A DNA stretch of 64,000 nt from Paenibacillus algicola (lineage in GTDB: Bacteria > Bacillota > Bacilli > Paenibacillales > Paenibacillaceae): NCBI RefSeq assembly GCF_005577435.1, contig NZ_CP040396.1:4357001-4421000 (forward strand), given 5' to 3'. The notes beneath the pieces are model-generated. The model did not search any database, was not told where the DNA came from, and worked only from the letters and a program-made list of their open reading frames with translations. Positions 37,001 through 44,950 of the stretch are shown here, piece after piece (the stretch's first letter is position 1; each line of letters begins with the position of its first letter). Position numbers and translations under genes: made by a program.

Positions 37001-38151
37001 CCCAGCGTGAAACGGGGGGACTGATCCAGCACCGTGACACTTGGAATACTCTGCACCGCTTCATGAACGCTGTCGATATACTTGGCATACAGCATCATAC
37101 TGCCTGTCACCGGCTCTCCATCCCGGAGCAGCTGAGTCAGCGCGGCATCTTTGAACCAGCCTTGAAAGATAGCCCCGGCCTTCACAGGAACCGGAAGCTG
37201 ACTTACCGGTGCACCTGCTGCATAGGACAGGCTCTGGATTGCAGTGCCTCCATTCGTTTCAAATGAAATGATGTATGTCGATGCCGAAGGGCTGCCGCCA
37301 CCGGGATTGCCCGGGCTTTCAACGATTGGCGATGGCGCCGCAGGAATAGCCGGAGCTTCCGGTACTGCGGGCGGCGCTGCAGCTTCCTCCTGCTCTTTGA
37401 AGGCCAGAATCACCTCATGGCTCGTCATGCTGAGAACCGCAGCTTCTGCTCTGGTTGCTTTGGCTTTGGGATTGAATCGGCCTTGGGTATCGCCCTTAAG
37501 CACGCCAGCCTGCCAAAGCTTGATGACAGCATCGACGGCCCATGGAGAAATCGCAGCGATATCCTTCGGCTTCGTCTCGATCCTGCCGTTTTTCTCATAA
37601 TGCACGTTGACTGTTTCAAAATACCGCAGCGTCAACACAGCAATCTGTTCCCTGGACACGATCCCCTCCGGGGAAAACCTGCCGCCGCCTGTCCCGGTCG
37701 TTATTTCTTTCTCCACGGCCCAGGCCACATAAGGTCCATACCAGGAGTCCGGCGGTACATCCTCAAACACCGGAGCCGTATAGCCGCTGATATCAACCCC
37801 GGCAATCCGCCCCAGCACGGTGATGTACATGGCCCTTGTCATTGTGCCTTGAGGGGTGAAGTTCCCGTTGCCTGTCCCGCTGAAAATACCGTGCTGCTGC
37901 ACATACTGAACGGCAGGATAATACCAGTCTGCCGCCTTCACATCCTGAAACGATGGTTTGATCTCTGAGCTCAAACTCGAAGGAGCCAAAGAGACATCAT
38001 GCCAGTTGATGTGCGGCTCCGGCACCCCCTGTGCTGAGCCGGATGAATTCACCGTGCCTATGGAGGCGGACATTGCCTCGGCCGGCAGCAGCGATACCGT
38101 CATGCAAATGAGCAATAATAGACTAATATAGCGCGTATACCATGTTTTCAA
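31009..38151 (-). CDS. Giant SLH-domain surface protein with InlB-type and Ig-like repeats
   Basis: 2380 residues from a TTG at 38151 with GGGAGG seven bases upstream. Order: signal peptide (YISLLLLICMTVSLLPAEA); three SLH domains at about residues 65-245 (FQDVKAADWYYPAVQYVQQH, FEDVPPDSWYGPYVAWAVEK, AISPWAVDAVIKLWQAGVL); a Pro-rich linker; an InlB/flg_new-type beta-grasp repeat near 295; a 900-residue unassigned beta-rich middle; further InlB-type and MucBP-like repeats (YTFKGWYTEDGKEF, YKVEHYLIDPNTNEAS, YTFTGWSSAVPAVMP); four Ig-like repeats of about 97 residues; and an N/G/T-rich tail resembling a beta-helix. SLH domains should bind wall polysaccharide. Adhesion is the likely role. A large HTH regulator gene lies directly upstream. 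Confidence 0.88.
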   Translation of the reverse strand: MKTWYTRYISLLLLICMTVSLLPAEAMSASIGTVNSSGSAQGVPEPHINWHDVSLAPSSLSSEIKPSFQDVKAADWYYPAVQYVQQHGIFSGTGNGNFTPQGTMTRAMYITVLGRIAGVDISGYTAPVFEDVPPDSWYGPYVAWAVEKEITTGTGGGRFSPEGIVSREQIAVLTLRYFETVNVHYEKNGRIETKPKDIAAISPWAVDAVIKLWQAGVLKGDTQGRFNPKAKATRAEAAVLSMTSHEVILAFKEQEEAAAPPAVPEAPAIPAAPSPIVESPGNPGGGSPSASTYIISFETNGGTAIQSLSYAAGAPVSQLPVPVKAGAIFQGWFKDAALTQLLRDGEPVTGSMMLYAKYIDSVHEAVQSIPSVTVLDQSPRFTLGIQEATGSLTAEQVRAGMTFEAPANPGFAGIQVTGSQGTFTAAAQEGAFEEGNTYQVTLTDDKLSFTGQDPSTRVYVFSISKQEVAQLPLNPKLIYVPASEVQGMSREGTPMSLHSVPVMRASVTNGGAALSAADVTNGTFNYAGSMSIDVGDTVSIYEGTRPDQRTVNTTEADNGEVAYVEITAKNGTTYTYTSADAEEVLLKPDVLPVSSASDIDGDPDNNSITVDHAALNFQDSKYAPLGLSELTTVQEGDYIAFYEGEFGSQSSSAGYARITSVTSAGSEDIITYTEVTSEDIASALDFYQKQRIDGDELLEDAQEERLEAQIKQQAIESGFVQEAADYLSTMALQTDGFKQRYDERSIAASKGSDIEVSVENLTVVPSIGTKLKHFPGHTGASVTLQVQCDIIIDTDEGNDDSFIIHMTSTFEEEIRFELGINGDTQVKWYWFIPIIQDYTITANLDAYTYTGINITAEMGTIEKDKGPDWSQASDITNIAQQMQALMDGVQMKETLNASTLKQMYQELLQNETEWVPLLSQELLQQKKRICYGVIEIEFTVNFVISLNPNITLGSDFGYKSAKRYSVTVRVLSRTGASNTVSLSGDGEYHIKLYVLGTLGLRAGIQMQLKAGLFSVDLNSVGFEVEAGPYLKLMGYFYYQLVYTAAAGTQTQSAGAMYMEIGIYLESIFAAQLGNGALSAQVPLYSNEWPLYSAGSQLSVDDFVYVQEDTPVIQMVKRLESESLPSRLFTMSAMDLKSGEVIEKVYDASQFTIEMTNPEFKYDAAKNVITVTTNKGATHGEMVLTWKQAPLAFTSAPIKRVVELSWINNDYTKFLQFYPGNGDSSLLLRGQYNEKIVPPAPPVRAGYTFKGWYTEDGKEFIVPDRMPENPEWLYAKWEPRTDTPYKVEHYLIDPNTNEASLAATENLKGTSGTELRISSNKYQSEGYLSGYVGGVYIKGDGSTVAKIYYERHYATLTFSLGYRDSRGNELFTRSITARNGKNISTQIPGAFRAGYTFTGWSSAVPAVMPTKDMTFTATWRENEDTPYKVVHLLQDLPILSANAAGQVSYTDALTYSVAESNSFKGTTNAAIQAAPKSFDGFTYDSSAPNTLTASTINGDGSSVLRLYYKRNRYQVTFDGNGGALSSYPSMIPHGASIRTPSAYRQYAQFEGWSPEIPAVMPMRDMTFQAVWTFADGLYLAYHSKETLQGGAYEPLDNPEKLYAQAGSTVTAAPKEYVGFTYDTSVPESVSSGTVNLDSTNPLRLKLYYKRNSYNLTFDANGGTGGSVIPVKYGASILASDIPRPVVTREGYLFRGWIHPDPPAIMPAQDVTFIADWSLAAQVATADINNTAPAIGDTLAVTVRMSDSSSPDGQVIYQWQVETAVGSGVYQNAVGSGSTAASYTVTAAESHKRLRVVVTGVGQAVGEQISAATEPVLVLVTGVTTDHVQPAAGEAVTALVTMNDGQPAGGRISYQWQVETTAGSGSYTAAAGTGNESPVYTAAADDVGKKLRVVVSGVSPVAGSHTSTATRAVAAKVSRVTIDNTTPSLGDILTADVVMSDSSIAGSQVSYQWEVETTAGSSIYQQAHGAGSNTASYTVAAADSGKRLQVTVRGVDPAIGTETAVTSAVTVRVLGAVIQPSDPWVGTTIHADVTMADGLPAGSRAAYQWQVETAPGSGVYQDASGQGSSTSAYMVAAADGGKRLQVVVTGIHPGVGTVISAATNAATTSPADEFISNAKAAGLTSITKLSSTETVVASDHSLSASLRVPAGITMNVNGNLRVLAGTTLAIDGTVHVYGNLGELRNSGTVLVESSGTVVINSGVSNSGTWTNNGTIQIPAGQGGTMRSEYSSTLNGSGRMDVSGRLEFDFANVNLTGPVEFTSSALHVVNGFSVISKDPSYLTLSTGAGVTLTYVNGVAEYTLNGNATVMVNFSIKPDQKYLIASTSALRIVSGRTLTIDAGALMVNQGTLTNDGTITNHGTLNSTQGTIVNNGSINGNTPET
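31838..32995 (-). repeat. Four tandem Ig-like coding repeats in the giant SLH gene
   Basis: Four units of roughly 290 bases encode diverged copies of a 95-100-residue beta domain. Each contains a core like YQWQVET-x-GSG-x-Y followed by an S/A-x-YTV or YMV strand and a GKRL(R/Q)V(V/T)V strand. Copies start near plus 32995, 32710, 32420 and 32115. The DNA copies differ enough that slippage is unlikely now, but recombination between units could change protein length. Confidence 0.8.
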
Positions 38152-38290
38152 ATTGAATCCTCCCGCTAGACGATATTGTAGGCTGCCTGCTTCTGTTCCT
38201 ACCTACATCGTAGAGTTCGAGAGGGTTTACCGCATCTACCGAAAGTTATAGTTTCGACAAAAAAACACCTGCTTGCATGACCCTATGCAT

Positions 38291-41200
38291 TTATTCTATG
38301 AGCTGAAGCTCTCTTGCTTTTTGAATGGCTTGCACACGCCTGTTCACCTGCAGCTTGCCATAGATTCGGTTCACATGAGATTTTACCGTCCCTTCCGTGA
38401 TATGGAGAGAGGCCGCGACCTGCTTGTTGGACAAGCCTTCTGCAAGCAGCTGAACAATCTCCATCTCCCGGCGGGTCAACGGATCGACCAATACGGCTGG
38501 CTCAGACGTCTGTGCCTTCATGGCCTGCGGCTTCTGAACGTCACGTTCCAGACGCCCCAGCTGCTTCAGCTCTCCGTACACCATTCGCGAAAATACAAGC
38601 TCCAGCATATCCACCCGCTCATTGGTAAAAGCACCCGCCGTTAAATTGTTCTCCAGATACAGAATGCCCTCCTGATGGTTAGCATCCCGAATCGCCATGC
38701 ACAGCATGGAGCGCGGCTTCTGCTGCACAATGTAGTCATCCTTCGCAAATATGCTGCTCCTGGCATCGCTCACGACGACCGGTTCTTTTGTCTGCTGAAC
38801 GAACTGAACCACACTGGATGCGTAGCAGTCCTGGATCTCGCAGCCATGCCCTCCTCCGTTCAGCTCCAGTCTCGCTTCAACCGTCATCCTCCCGGACTCG
38901 CATAACAAGACTACTCCCCGCTCGGCGCCGGTAGTATGCAGCGCCAGCTGCAGGAATTTCTCCGGCAGGCGCCGCTCGGAGTGATCGTGATGCGAAAGAC
39001 CCGCCATCTGCCGCAGCAGCTCCAAATCGAGCTCCCTGCCGAGATTAGCACTATGAAGAGCTGCTGATGCCAAAGCGAGCTTCAGGCTTGGCTGTAAGTC
39101 CGGGGCTTCGCCTTGCTCCGCTTCGCCGGATGCTTGAACCGTCAGCGCAGGGTGTGAAGCCTGCAGCAGCCTCACCTTTCCCAATGCGCCCCAAGCCGCA
39201 TAGGCTTCGCAAGCTTTTTGCAGATAGGCTGCTTCCGAGGTTAGATCCCCCATTCGCCGACAGAGGCACGCAGCCAATTCCGCCGCAATGGCTGCTTCCC
39301 GAGCATCGCCGGCCTGCCGGGCATGCTCGATCGCCAGGTCGTAAAGGCGTAATGCCTTCTCGTTCTTGCGGCTCACTCTCGCGTACTCGGCCTGCATGAT
39401 CTCGTATTTGACCAGTGTCGTGTCTGGCGAGGACTTGCTCCATGCTCGCATCCGGTTCATCAATCGGCGCAGGGTCGTTCGCTGATCCGGCTGCAGTCTG
39501 GATAATGGCGCAGCTTCGGCCATGAGGGCAAGGGCATGATAAAAGCTATATTTTTGATGAATCGTCACCATAATTTCTCTCTTGAAGCGCCCGGCCTTTT
39601 CGGCCAGAGTCACCGCCTCGGGATACCGGGAGTAAATAAAGGCGACCTCCAGCCTGCATGTATAATAATAGAACCAATTGCCCTTCTCTTGACGGCCGAC
39701 CTCTGCTCCGGGGTGAAGCTTCTCCTCCGCCATATAAGGGATACGGAATTGCAGCGCCTGTCCTTCAATGCCATGCTGCAGCAGCTCGACGTAGCGTTTA
39801 GAGATATACAGCACTCGTAATGTGATTTGATCCAGCACTTGTCCGTACTGCTCCTCATAGGCATGCACGAGACGGTCCAGGTGCTTGAGCTCCCCATCAC
39901 AAACCATCACGTGACAAGACATTGCATGGCCCGCACTCACGAGATCTCCGCATTCGAGGCTCAGCTGTACAGCCTGCTGAAAAAGAGGTGCAATCTGCTC
40001 GGCCTGGGCATGCTGCTTTACCAGCGCAGTAATCAGCCGAATCTTGCCCTTCAGCAGCAGGCTGTCCGACTGCTCGGCATAATGCCAGGCGGTCTCGGCA
40101 AGATGCAGCGCCTGCTTGTCATTTCTAAGGCCGAAGGCCAGCGCAATAGCATAGGAGCCCAGTGCAATAGCGAATGCATCCCCAAGACCCTGCTGCAAGG
40201 AACGCCGTACGTATTTGGCGAACATGACGACTGCGAGCTCCGGGTTCACGACATAAATCACAGTGCTCGAGACCATCACAATATCAGACAGCGCTTGATG
40301 CGCGGCATCATTCTGGCTCGGCAGGGTGCTCAGCTCCATGCGTTTATGCGTAAGCGCGAGCTGGGTGCGGGCGACTTCCAGGAGAATGGAGGCGCGGGAT
40401 GTGGAGGAGGGGATGGAGAAGCCGAATTCCTGCATGGCATGGAGCGCGGTGTCTGCCGCCTTCTCCAGGCTCCGATGGAAGGCATACATCATAATCATAA
40501 TCGTGTAAATCCGTGCTCGTACCTCTACAGCCTCAGTATGTAGAAGCAGCTGATGCAGATCCTCTTCAGCCTGCTTCCATTGTCCGCAGAAATACAGGCA
40601 TTCACTACGCTCCAGCAGAAGCTGAACATACAGCCAGTCCGGCTCTGCCAAGCCTCCTGCCTCTGCCAGCTGCACCCCTGCTGTCAAGAGCTCCAGCGCT
40701 TGTCCATAGGCAGCTGCAGCTTTAGCAGCTATCCCGGATCTCAGATTCAGGACCGCCAGCTGCTCCGCTTCTGCCTGCTCTGCAATATGCTCCCGGCCCA
40801 GGTTCATATGATGCACGACCTCAAACAGCCGCTCCTCATCCCCTTCGGCGTGAAGTGATTCCCGCAGTGAGCGGCCGATGTCCAGATGAGCCTGCGCCTT
40901 CAGCTCTTCCGGATTCAGCTCATAGGCCGCCATCTGCACCTGATCATGGAGAAATCTCATTCGGCCCGGCTCCGGCATAAGCCATCCCTCGCTTACCGCG
41001 GGCGACAGAGCCTGGATCAGCTGCTCCAGACTGTCTTTTGTCACGAGCGCGAGTTTGTCCAGCTCGAACGACGCACCAAGGCAACCCGCTACACGCAAAA
41101 CCTTGTGAGTAGGTGCGGGAAGATCCTGCACCCGGCTGCGGATCAGATCCGCTACCTGTCCATAGCCGGCCATTTCAGTCATCGCCTGAAGGTCCCATCT

Positions 41201-42673
41201 CCAGCACATCTCATCCGCATGGAACCACAGCCACTGCTTCTCATGGCAGGTCTCTACCATCTTGTGGATATACAGCGGGTTACCAGCCGTCTGCCGGTAC
41301 AGTACATCCGCAAACGGCTGGAGTGCATCGCCCTCTTCCTGGAGCAAGTCGGAGAGGTAGTGCAGAACCTCGTGATAGGTGAGGCCGTGAACGTTCATGA
41401 CCGAAACCCCGGCTGCGTCTGCTTCCGAGGTCTTCAAGAGCAGCTCCTGGAGCTTGTGCCCCTGACTTACCTCATGTTCCCGATACGTACCGATGATGAC
41501 AACATGCTTCAGGGAAGAGTGCTGCCACAGCTCGGACAGCAGATGAAGCGTGCCGGAGTCCGCCCACTGCAGATCATCCAGCCCCAGCACCAGCGGGTGC
41601 TTCTCATCCGCAAATGCCTGAATCACCTTGCCGAACAGACTTCGGAAACGGTTCGTCGCCTCCAGGGGAGACAAGGGCTCCAGGGGCTGATGCTTTCCCA
41701 GCAGCCAGGATAGCTCAGGAATGACCTGAACCAGAACGCTTCCGCTTTTTCCTACGGCGTCCAGAAGCCTTCTTCTCCATGGCTCCCGCTGCGCTTCACC
41801 TGCAGCCATCCTCTGCCGGATCAGCTTCGTCACGGCCGCTATAAACGGAGCATAGGGCTTCGATTCCAGCAGCGGCTCACACTTGCCTGACGCGCTGTAG
41901 CCCCCCTGTTGCGATGCATCGTTCTGAAACGCTCTCAGAAGTGCAGATTTGCCGCTTCCTGTATGGCCGCCGATGAGCAGCAATTCCTTGGCGCCGCGAA
42001 TGGAGCGGCCGTATATCTTTTGCCACGCCTGCCATTCCGAATCCCGGCCATAGAGCTTGGAAGGCAGACGCAGCACACTCCGATCATCAAGAGCCCCCAG
42101 TGAAAAAGAAGCAATCGTTCCCTCTGTAACCCAGGCATCAGCACAGATCCGGAGATCATCTTGGAGCCCGCGCGCGCTCTGATACCGCTCCTCCGGCGAC
42201 TTGGCGAGCAGCTTCATTACGAGATCATTCAGCATCTTCGGGACCTGTCTCTGCCTGGACACCACCGGAACGGGCAGCATCGCCATATGAGCATGGGTCC
42301 ATTCATGCATCGTGGCGGCCTGAAATGGCGTCTCTCCGGTCAGCCACTCGTAGAACAGAACGCCGAGCCCGTACAGATCGCTCCGATGGTCCGGCTGCCT
42401 GAACATGCGTCCGGTCTGCTCTGGAGACATATAAGCATATCTCCGCTCCGAGATCTCCGGCGGTGAATTTAGCCAATAGAGCTTCGCTTCGCTCAAGTCC
42501 CTTTGCAAGCCGATCTGTTCGGGGTCAATCCCGCAAGGGCCTGCAGACCACTGGTGCCGCTCATGGATGAGGTCTGCCATCTGCAGTGCCATTGAAAAAA
42601 AGAGGGTAGGCTCCATGACCTTCACATGCTGGTCCATGAAATCTCTCAGGGTCATATCCACAATTTCATTCAT
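38291..42673 (-). CDS. PknK-like regulator: degenerate kinase, AAA ATPase, TPR-type repeats, GAF, LuxR HTH
   Basis: 1460 residues. Residues 1-170 resemble only the C-lobe of a Ser/Thr kinase: YMSPEQTGRMFRQPDHRSDL and YGLGVLFYEWLTGETPFQA remain, but the glycine loop, catalytic Lys and HRD motif are absent, so it should not phosphorylate. An AAA/STAND-type ATPase follows (Walker A GGHTGSGKSALLRAF near 235, LVLGLDDLQWADSGTLHLLS near 345). About 600 residues of helical repeats come next, a GAF domain (ERGVVLLCESGRMTVEARLE near 1250) and a C-terminal LuxR HTH (LTRREMEIVQLLAEGLSNKQ). The design matches signal-integrating transcription activators. The giant SLH gene 140 bases downstream is the natural candidate target. 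Confidence 0.87.
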   Translation of the reverse strand: MNEIVDMTLRDFMDQHVKVMEPTLFFSMALQMADLIHERHQWSAGPCGIDPEQIGLQRDLSEAKLYWLNSPPEISERRYAYMSPEQTGRMFRQPDHRSDLYGLGVLFYEWLTGETPFQAATMHEWTHAHMAMLPVPVVSRQRQVPKMLNDLVMKLLAKSPEERYQSARGLQDDLRICADAWVTEGTIASFSLGALDDRSVLRLPSKLYGRDSEWQAWQKIYGRSIRGAKELLLIGGHTGSGKSALLRAFQNDASQQGGYSASGKCEPLLESKPYAPFIAAVTKLIRQRMAAGEAQREPWRRRLLDAVGKSGSVLVQVIPELSWLLGKHQPLEPLSPLEATNRFRSLFGKVIQAFADEKHPLVLGLDDLQWADSGTLHLLSELWQHSSLKHVVIIGTYREHEVSQGHKLQELLLKTSEADAAGVSVMNVHGLTYHEVLHYLSDLLQEEGDALQPFADVLYRQTAGNPLYIHKMVETCHEKQWLWFHADEMCWRWDLQAMTEMAGYGQVADLIRSRVQDLPAPTHKVLRVAGCLGASFELDKLALVTKDSLEQLIQALSPAVSEGWLMPEPGRMRFLHDQVQMAAYELNPEELKAQAHLDIGRSLRESLHAEGDEERLFEVVHHMNLGREHIAEQAEAEQLAVLNLRSGIAAKAAAAYGQALELLTAGVQLAEAGGLAEPDWLYVQLLLERSECLYFCGQWKQAEEDLHQLLLHTEAVEVRARIYTIMIMMYAFHRSLEKAADTALHAMQEFGFSIPSSTSRASILLEVARTQLALTHKRMELSTLPSQNDAAHQALSDIVMVSSTVIYVVNPELAVVMFAKYVRRSLQQGLGDAFAIALGSYAIALAFGLRNDKQALHLAETAWHYAEQSDSLLLKGKIRLITALVKQHAQAEQIAPLFQQAVQLSLECGDLVSAGHAMSCHVMVCDGELKHLDRLVHAYEEQYGQVLDQITLRVLYISKRYVELLQHGIEGQALQFRIPYMAEEKLHPGAEVGRQEKGNWFYYYTCRLEVAFIYSRYPEAVTLAEKAGRFKREIMVTIHQKYSFYHALALMAEAAPLSRLQPDQRTTLRRLMNRMRAWSKSSPDTTLVKYEIMQAEYARVSRKNEKALRLYDLAIEHARQAGDAREAAIAAELAACLCRRMGDLTSEAAYLQKACEAYAAWGALGKVRLLQASHPALTVQASGEAEQGEAPDLQPSLKLALASAALHSANLGRELDLELLRQMAGLSHHDHSERRLPEKFLQLALHTTGAERGVVLLCESGRMTVEARLELNGGGHGCEIQDCYASSVVQFVQQTKEPVVVSDARSSIFAKDDYIVQQKPRSMLCMAIRDANHQEGILYLENNLTAGAFTNERVDMLELVFSRMVYGELKQLGRLERDVQKPQAMKAQTSEPAVLVDPLTRREMEIVQLLAEGLSNKQVAASLHITEGTVKSHVNRIYGKLQVNRRVQAIQKARELQLIE

Positions 42674-42728
42674 CGTTGTGCAGACCTCCTGTTGCCATTT
42701 CTTTTTCTACATACTTCTGGTTTCGCAA

Positions 42729-43844
42729 TTATTTCCCCTCATAACTCCCGCACACCCGGTTGCGCCCTGCGCGCTTGGCTTCATACAAGCACTCGTCCGC
42801 GCTGTCGACCATCTGGTTGGGATCGCCCACGGTTTCCGGGTACGTGGCCACGCCGATGGAGATGGTGATGTTGATCCTTTCTTTGGATGAGACTGGAAAA
42901 GAGTGCGCCTCTACCGTCTGCCGAACCCGCTCTGCAATGTCCAGGGCTTGTGGATGAGGACAGTCCGGCAGAATGACCGAAAATTCCTCGCCGCCGTTTC
43001 GGGAGACGACATCGAAGGAGCGCGTGGTGCTCTTCAGGATTTTTCCCAGCTCGACCAAGATCTTATCGCCGATCGGATGGCCGTATGTATCGTTCACATG
43101 CTTGAAGTGATCAATATCGATGATAAATAGCGACAGCCGCTCCTTCTTATCCATCGCCTGGTGCATCAGCTCATTCCAGATTGCATCGAATTGACGCACA
43201 TTATTGAGACCCGTCAAGAAATCGGTCGTGGATTCTTTTTCATATTTCAGGAGCAGGTATTGGGTTTTCAGAATATACTCCACAAAGAACACGGAGGTCA
43301 GGCCGCCGATCATCGAAATAACCCAGTAGGTAGGAATTAAAGAGGCCAGAATTGTGGCGTCCTGCACCAAATAAGTAATAATTACACTAAATACGACGTT
43401 GGAAAAAATAATCATCAGCAAGCCTTGCTTGTATTGATTCAGGTCGGGATATTTTTTTCGATGTACTTGCTGAACCCATATAAATCCGATCACCAGAATA
43501 GCCATCAGAACCATCGCCGCTACCGCCGAGGTTGTAAATCCGAATTCAAATCGACCCGCGATGATGAGGACGGCGCTGACCACCGCTGACATCACGCCTC
43601 CGAACAAAATGAGCAGCATCGGTGGGATAAACCGCAGATCAACGATCGTTTCTGCCGTGACTTGGATGGAAAAGCTCATCAACACGTACCCGAGAACCCC
43701 TCCCGCGACCCCATCGACAACAGCCGGGTAGAGTTGAAAATGCTGCCCCAGCGGAACAAACCTCCATCTGATTTGTAAGTAAATAAAGATCAACGCAATA
43801 AGAACACAAAGATTGATAAACAGATCATTGATTAACGACAGCAA
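42729..43844 (-). CDS. Diguanylate cyclase with 5TM-type sensor
   Basis: 371 residues. About six membrane helices fill residues 1-185, with the 5TMR-LYT-like stretch FIPPMLLILFGGVMSAVVSA near 75. The GGDEF domain begins ESTTDFLTGLNNVRQFDAIW near 203; the active site is RNGGEEF near 293 and the preceding RSFD is the RxxD inhibitory site, both intact. LFIIDIDHFKHVNDTYGHPI near 240 holds the metal and GTP ligands. It should make cyclic di-GMP and be product-inhibited. No EAL domain. It may link surface attachment signals to the neighbouring adhesin system, which is an inference from proximity. Confidence 0.92.
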   Translation of the reverse strand: MLSLINDLFINLCVLIALIFIYLQIRWRFVPLGQHFQLYPAVVDGVAGGVLGYVLMSFSIQVTAETIVDLRFIPPMLLILFGGVMSAVVSAVLIIAGRFEFGFTTSAVAAMVLMAILVIGFIWVQQVHRKKYPDLNQYKQGLLMIIFSNVVFSVIITYLVQDATILASLIPTYWVISMIGGLTSVFFVEYILKTQYLLLKYEKESTTDFLTGLNNVRQFDAIWNELMHQAMDKKERLSLFIIDIDHFKHVNDTYGHPIGDKILVELGKILKSTTRSFDVVSRNGGEEFSVILPDCPHPQALDIAERVRQTVEAHSFPVSSKERINITISIGVATYPETVGDPNQMVDSADECLYEAKRAGRNRVCGSYEGK

Positions 43845-44092
43845 CCCAACCCATCTCCCTCTACAAAACGCGAATGTTGTCAGTTTGTGTTACATATATC
43901 ATATTCGTGCCCTAGCGGCAACCGTTGTTCTCGCTGGTGCGGGGTAAGATGAAGGGACTCTAAGCCCCTTTGGCCGGTGCTTATACGATCTGGGGAGTGG
44001 TTAATGATGCACAAGGCAACACTCGGTGAAGGTAAAAAGGAACAAACCCGCGTCTAGTTACAGCTTATAATAGAAGAAAGGGGATGAGAAGC

Positions 44093-44842
44093 ATGAACAG
44101 ATACGGATATATGGCTGTGTTTGCCGGGGCACTGCTGCTCAGTGGCTGCAGTGAAGCGCAAAGCCCCCAAGGAGCGCCGCCTCCCCCGCAGCAAGAAAGT
44201 CCATCCGACCCGCCGGCGGAAAGCCCCGACGCAGTGCCGGATGAGGAAGTCGCCGCGGAGGAAGAGCGGGATCAGGAGTCCGATCAGCCATCGGCTGAGA
44301 AACCGGATGAGGAAAAAGCACCTGACGAGGGCATGCCCCCGACAGCCAAAGAGGCTGCTGTCACCGTAATGCGAGCCTTGAAGTCAGGCGATATGGAAGC
44401 TGTGGCGGCCTGGGCTCACCCGGAGAAGGGCGTGCGCTTCTCTCCTTATGCGCACGTCGATCTCGAGAACGACCAGACGCTGAGCCGGGAGGAGCTGACT
44501 GAGGCCCTGTCCAGAGATACAGCCCGGGTGTGGGGGCATTTCGCGGGAAGCGGACATGTCATTGAGCTGCCCTACGCGGAATACCACAAACAATTTGTGT
44601 ATGATGCCCGCTTCCTGGAGGATGCGGAGGTCCATGTCAACCAGTCCATCGGCAAGGGGACGACCGTGAACAATCTGAACGAGGTGTACCCTGAAGAAAC
44701 GCATGATTATGTAGAGTTCTATATTGATGGGGTTGATCCCCAATACGAGGGTATCGACTGGCGCAGCCTTCGCCTTGTGTTCGAGAAGAACGATATGGAC
44801 CGCTCCCTCGTCGGGATCGTGCATGATGAGTGGACACCGTAA
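44093..44842 (+). CDS. Lipoprotein with acidic linker (unknown function)
   Basis: About 249 residues from the ATG at 44093, which has AAAGGGG nine bases upstream (an ATG at 44084 would touch that site). Signal MNRYGYMAVFAGALLLSGC ends in a lipobox. Residues 22-85 are a Pro/Glu/Asp-rich spacer reaching out from the membrane. The rest is a soluble domain (EAAVTVMRALKSGDMEAVAA, YVEFYIDGVDPQYEGIDWRS, LRLVFEKNDMDRSLVGIVHD) with an NTF2-like outline often seen in Paenibacillus lipoproteins. No catalytic motif recognised. The next gene, 109 bases on, has its own ribosome site. Confidence 0.78.
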   Translation: MNRYGYMAVFAGALLLSGCSEAQSPQGAPPPPQQESPSDPPAESPDAVPDEEVAAEEERDQESDQPSAEKPDEEKAPDEGMPPTAKEAAVTVMRALKSGDMEAVAAWAHPEKGVRFSPYAHVDLENDQTLSREELTEALSRDTARVWGHFAGSGHVIELPYAEYHKQFVYDARFLEDAEVHVNQSIGKGTTVNNLNEVYPEETHDYVEFYIDGVDPQYEGIDWRSLRLVFEKNDMDRSLVGIVHDEWTP

Positions 44843-44950
44843 ACAGGTCATAGGAATTATTCCACCGCCGCCGTTTGACGGCAAGCCCGAGCGTATATAC
44901 TATGGAGGTTTAGGCCAATCAACAACCGCTAAAGATAAAGGAGATGAACC

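Noticed and set aside
38259..38290. TGCAT/ATGCA palindrome near an A7 run, as terminator of the regulator gene
   Set aside because: The stem is only five pairs and nine bases separate it from the T tract on the minus strand.
43845..44083. GC-rich structured interval before the lipoprotein gene considered as a riboswitch
   Set aside because: GCGGG/CCCGC could close a domain, but none of the conserved cores of cyclic di-GMP, cobalamin, SAM, ydaO or T-box elements could be placed.
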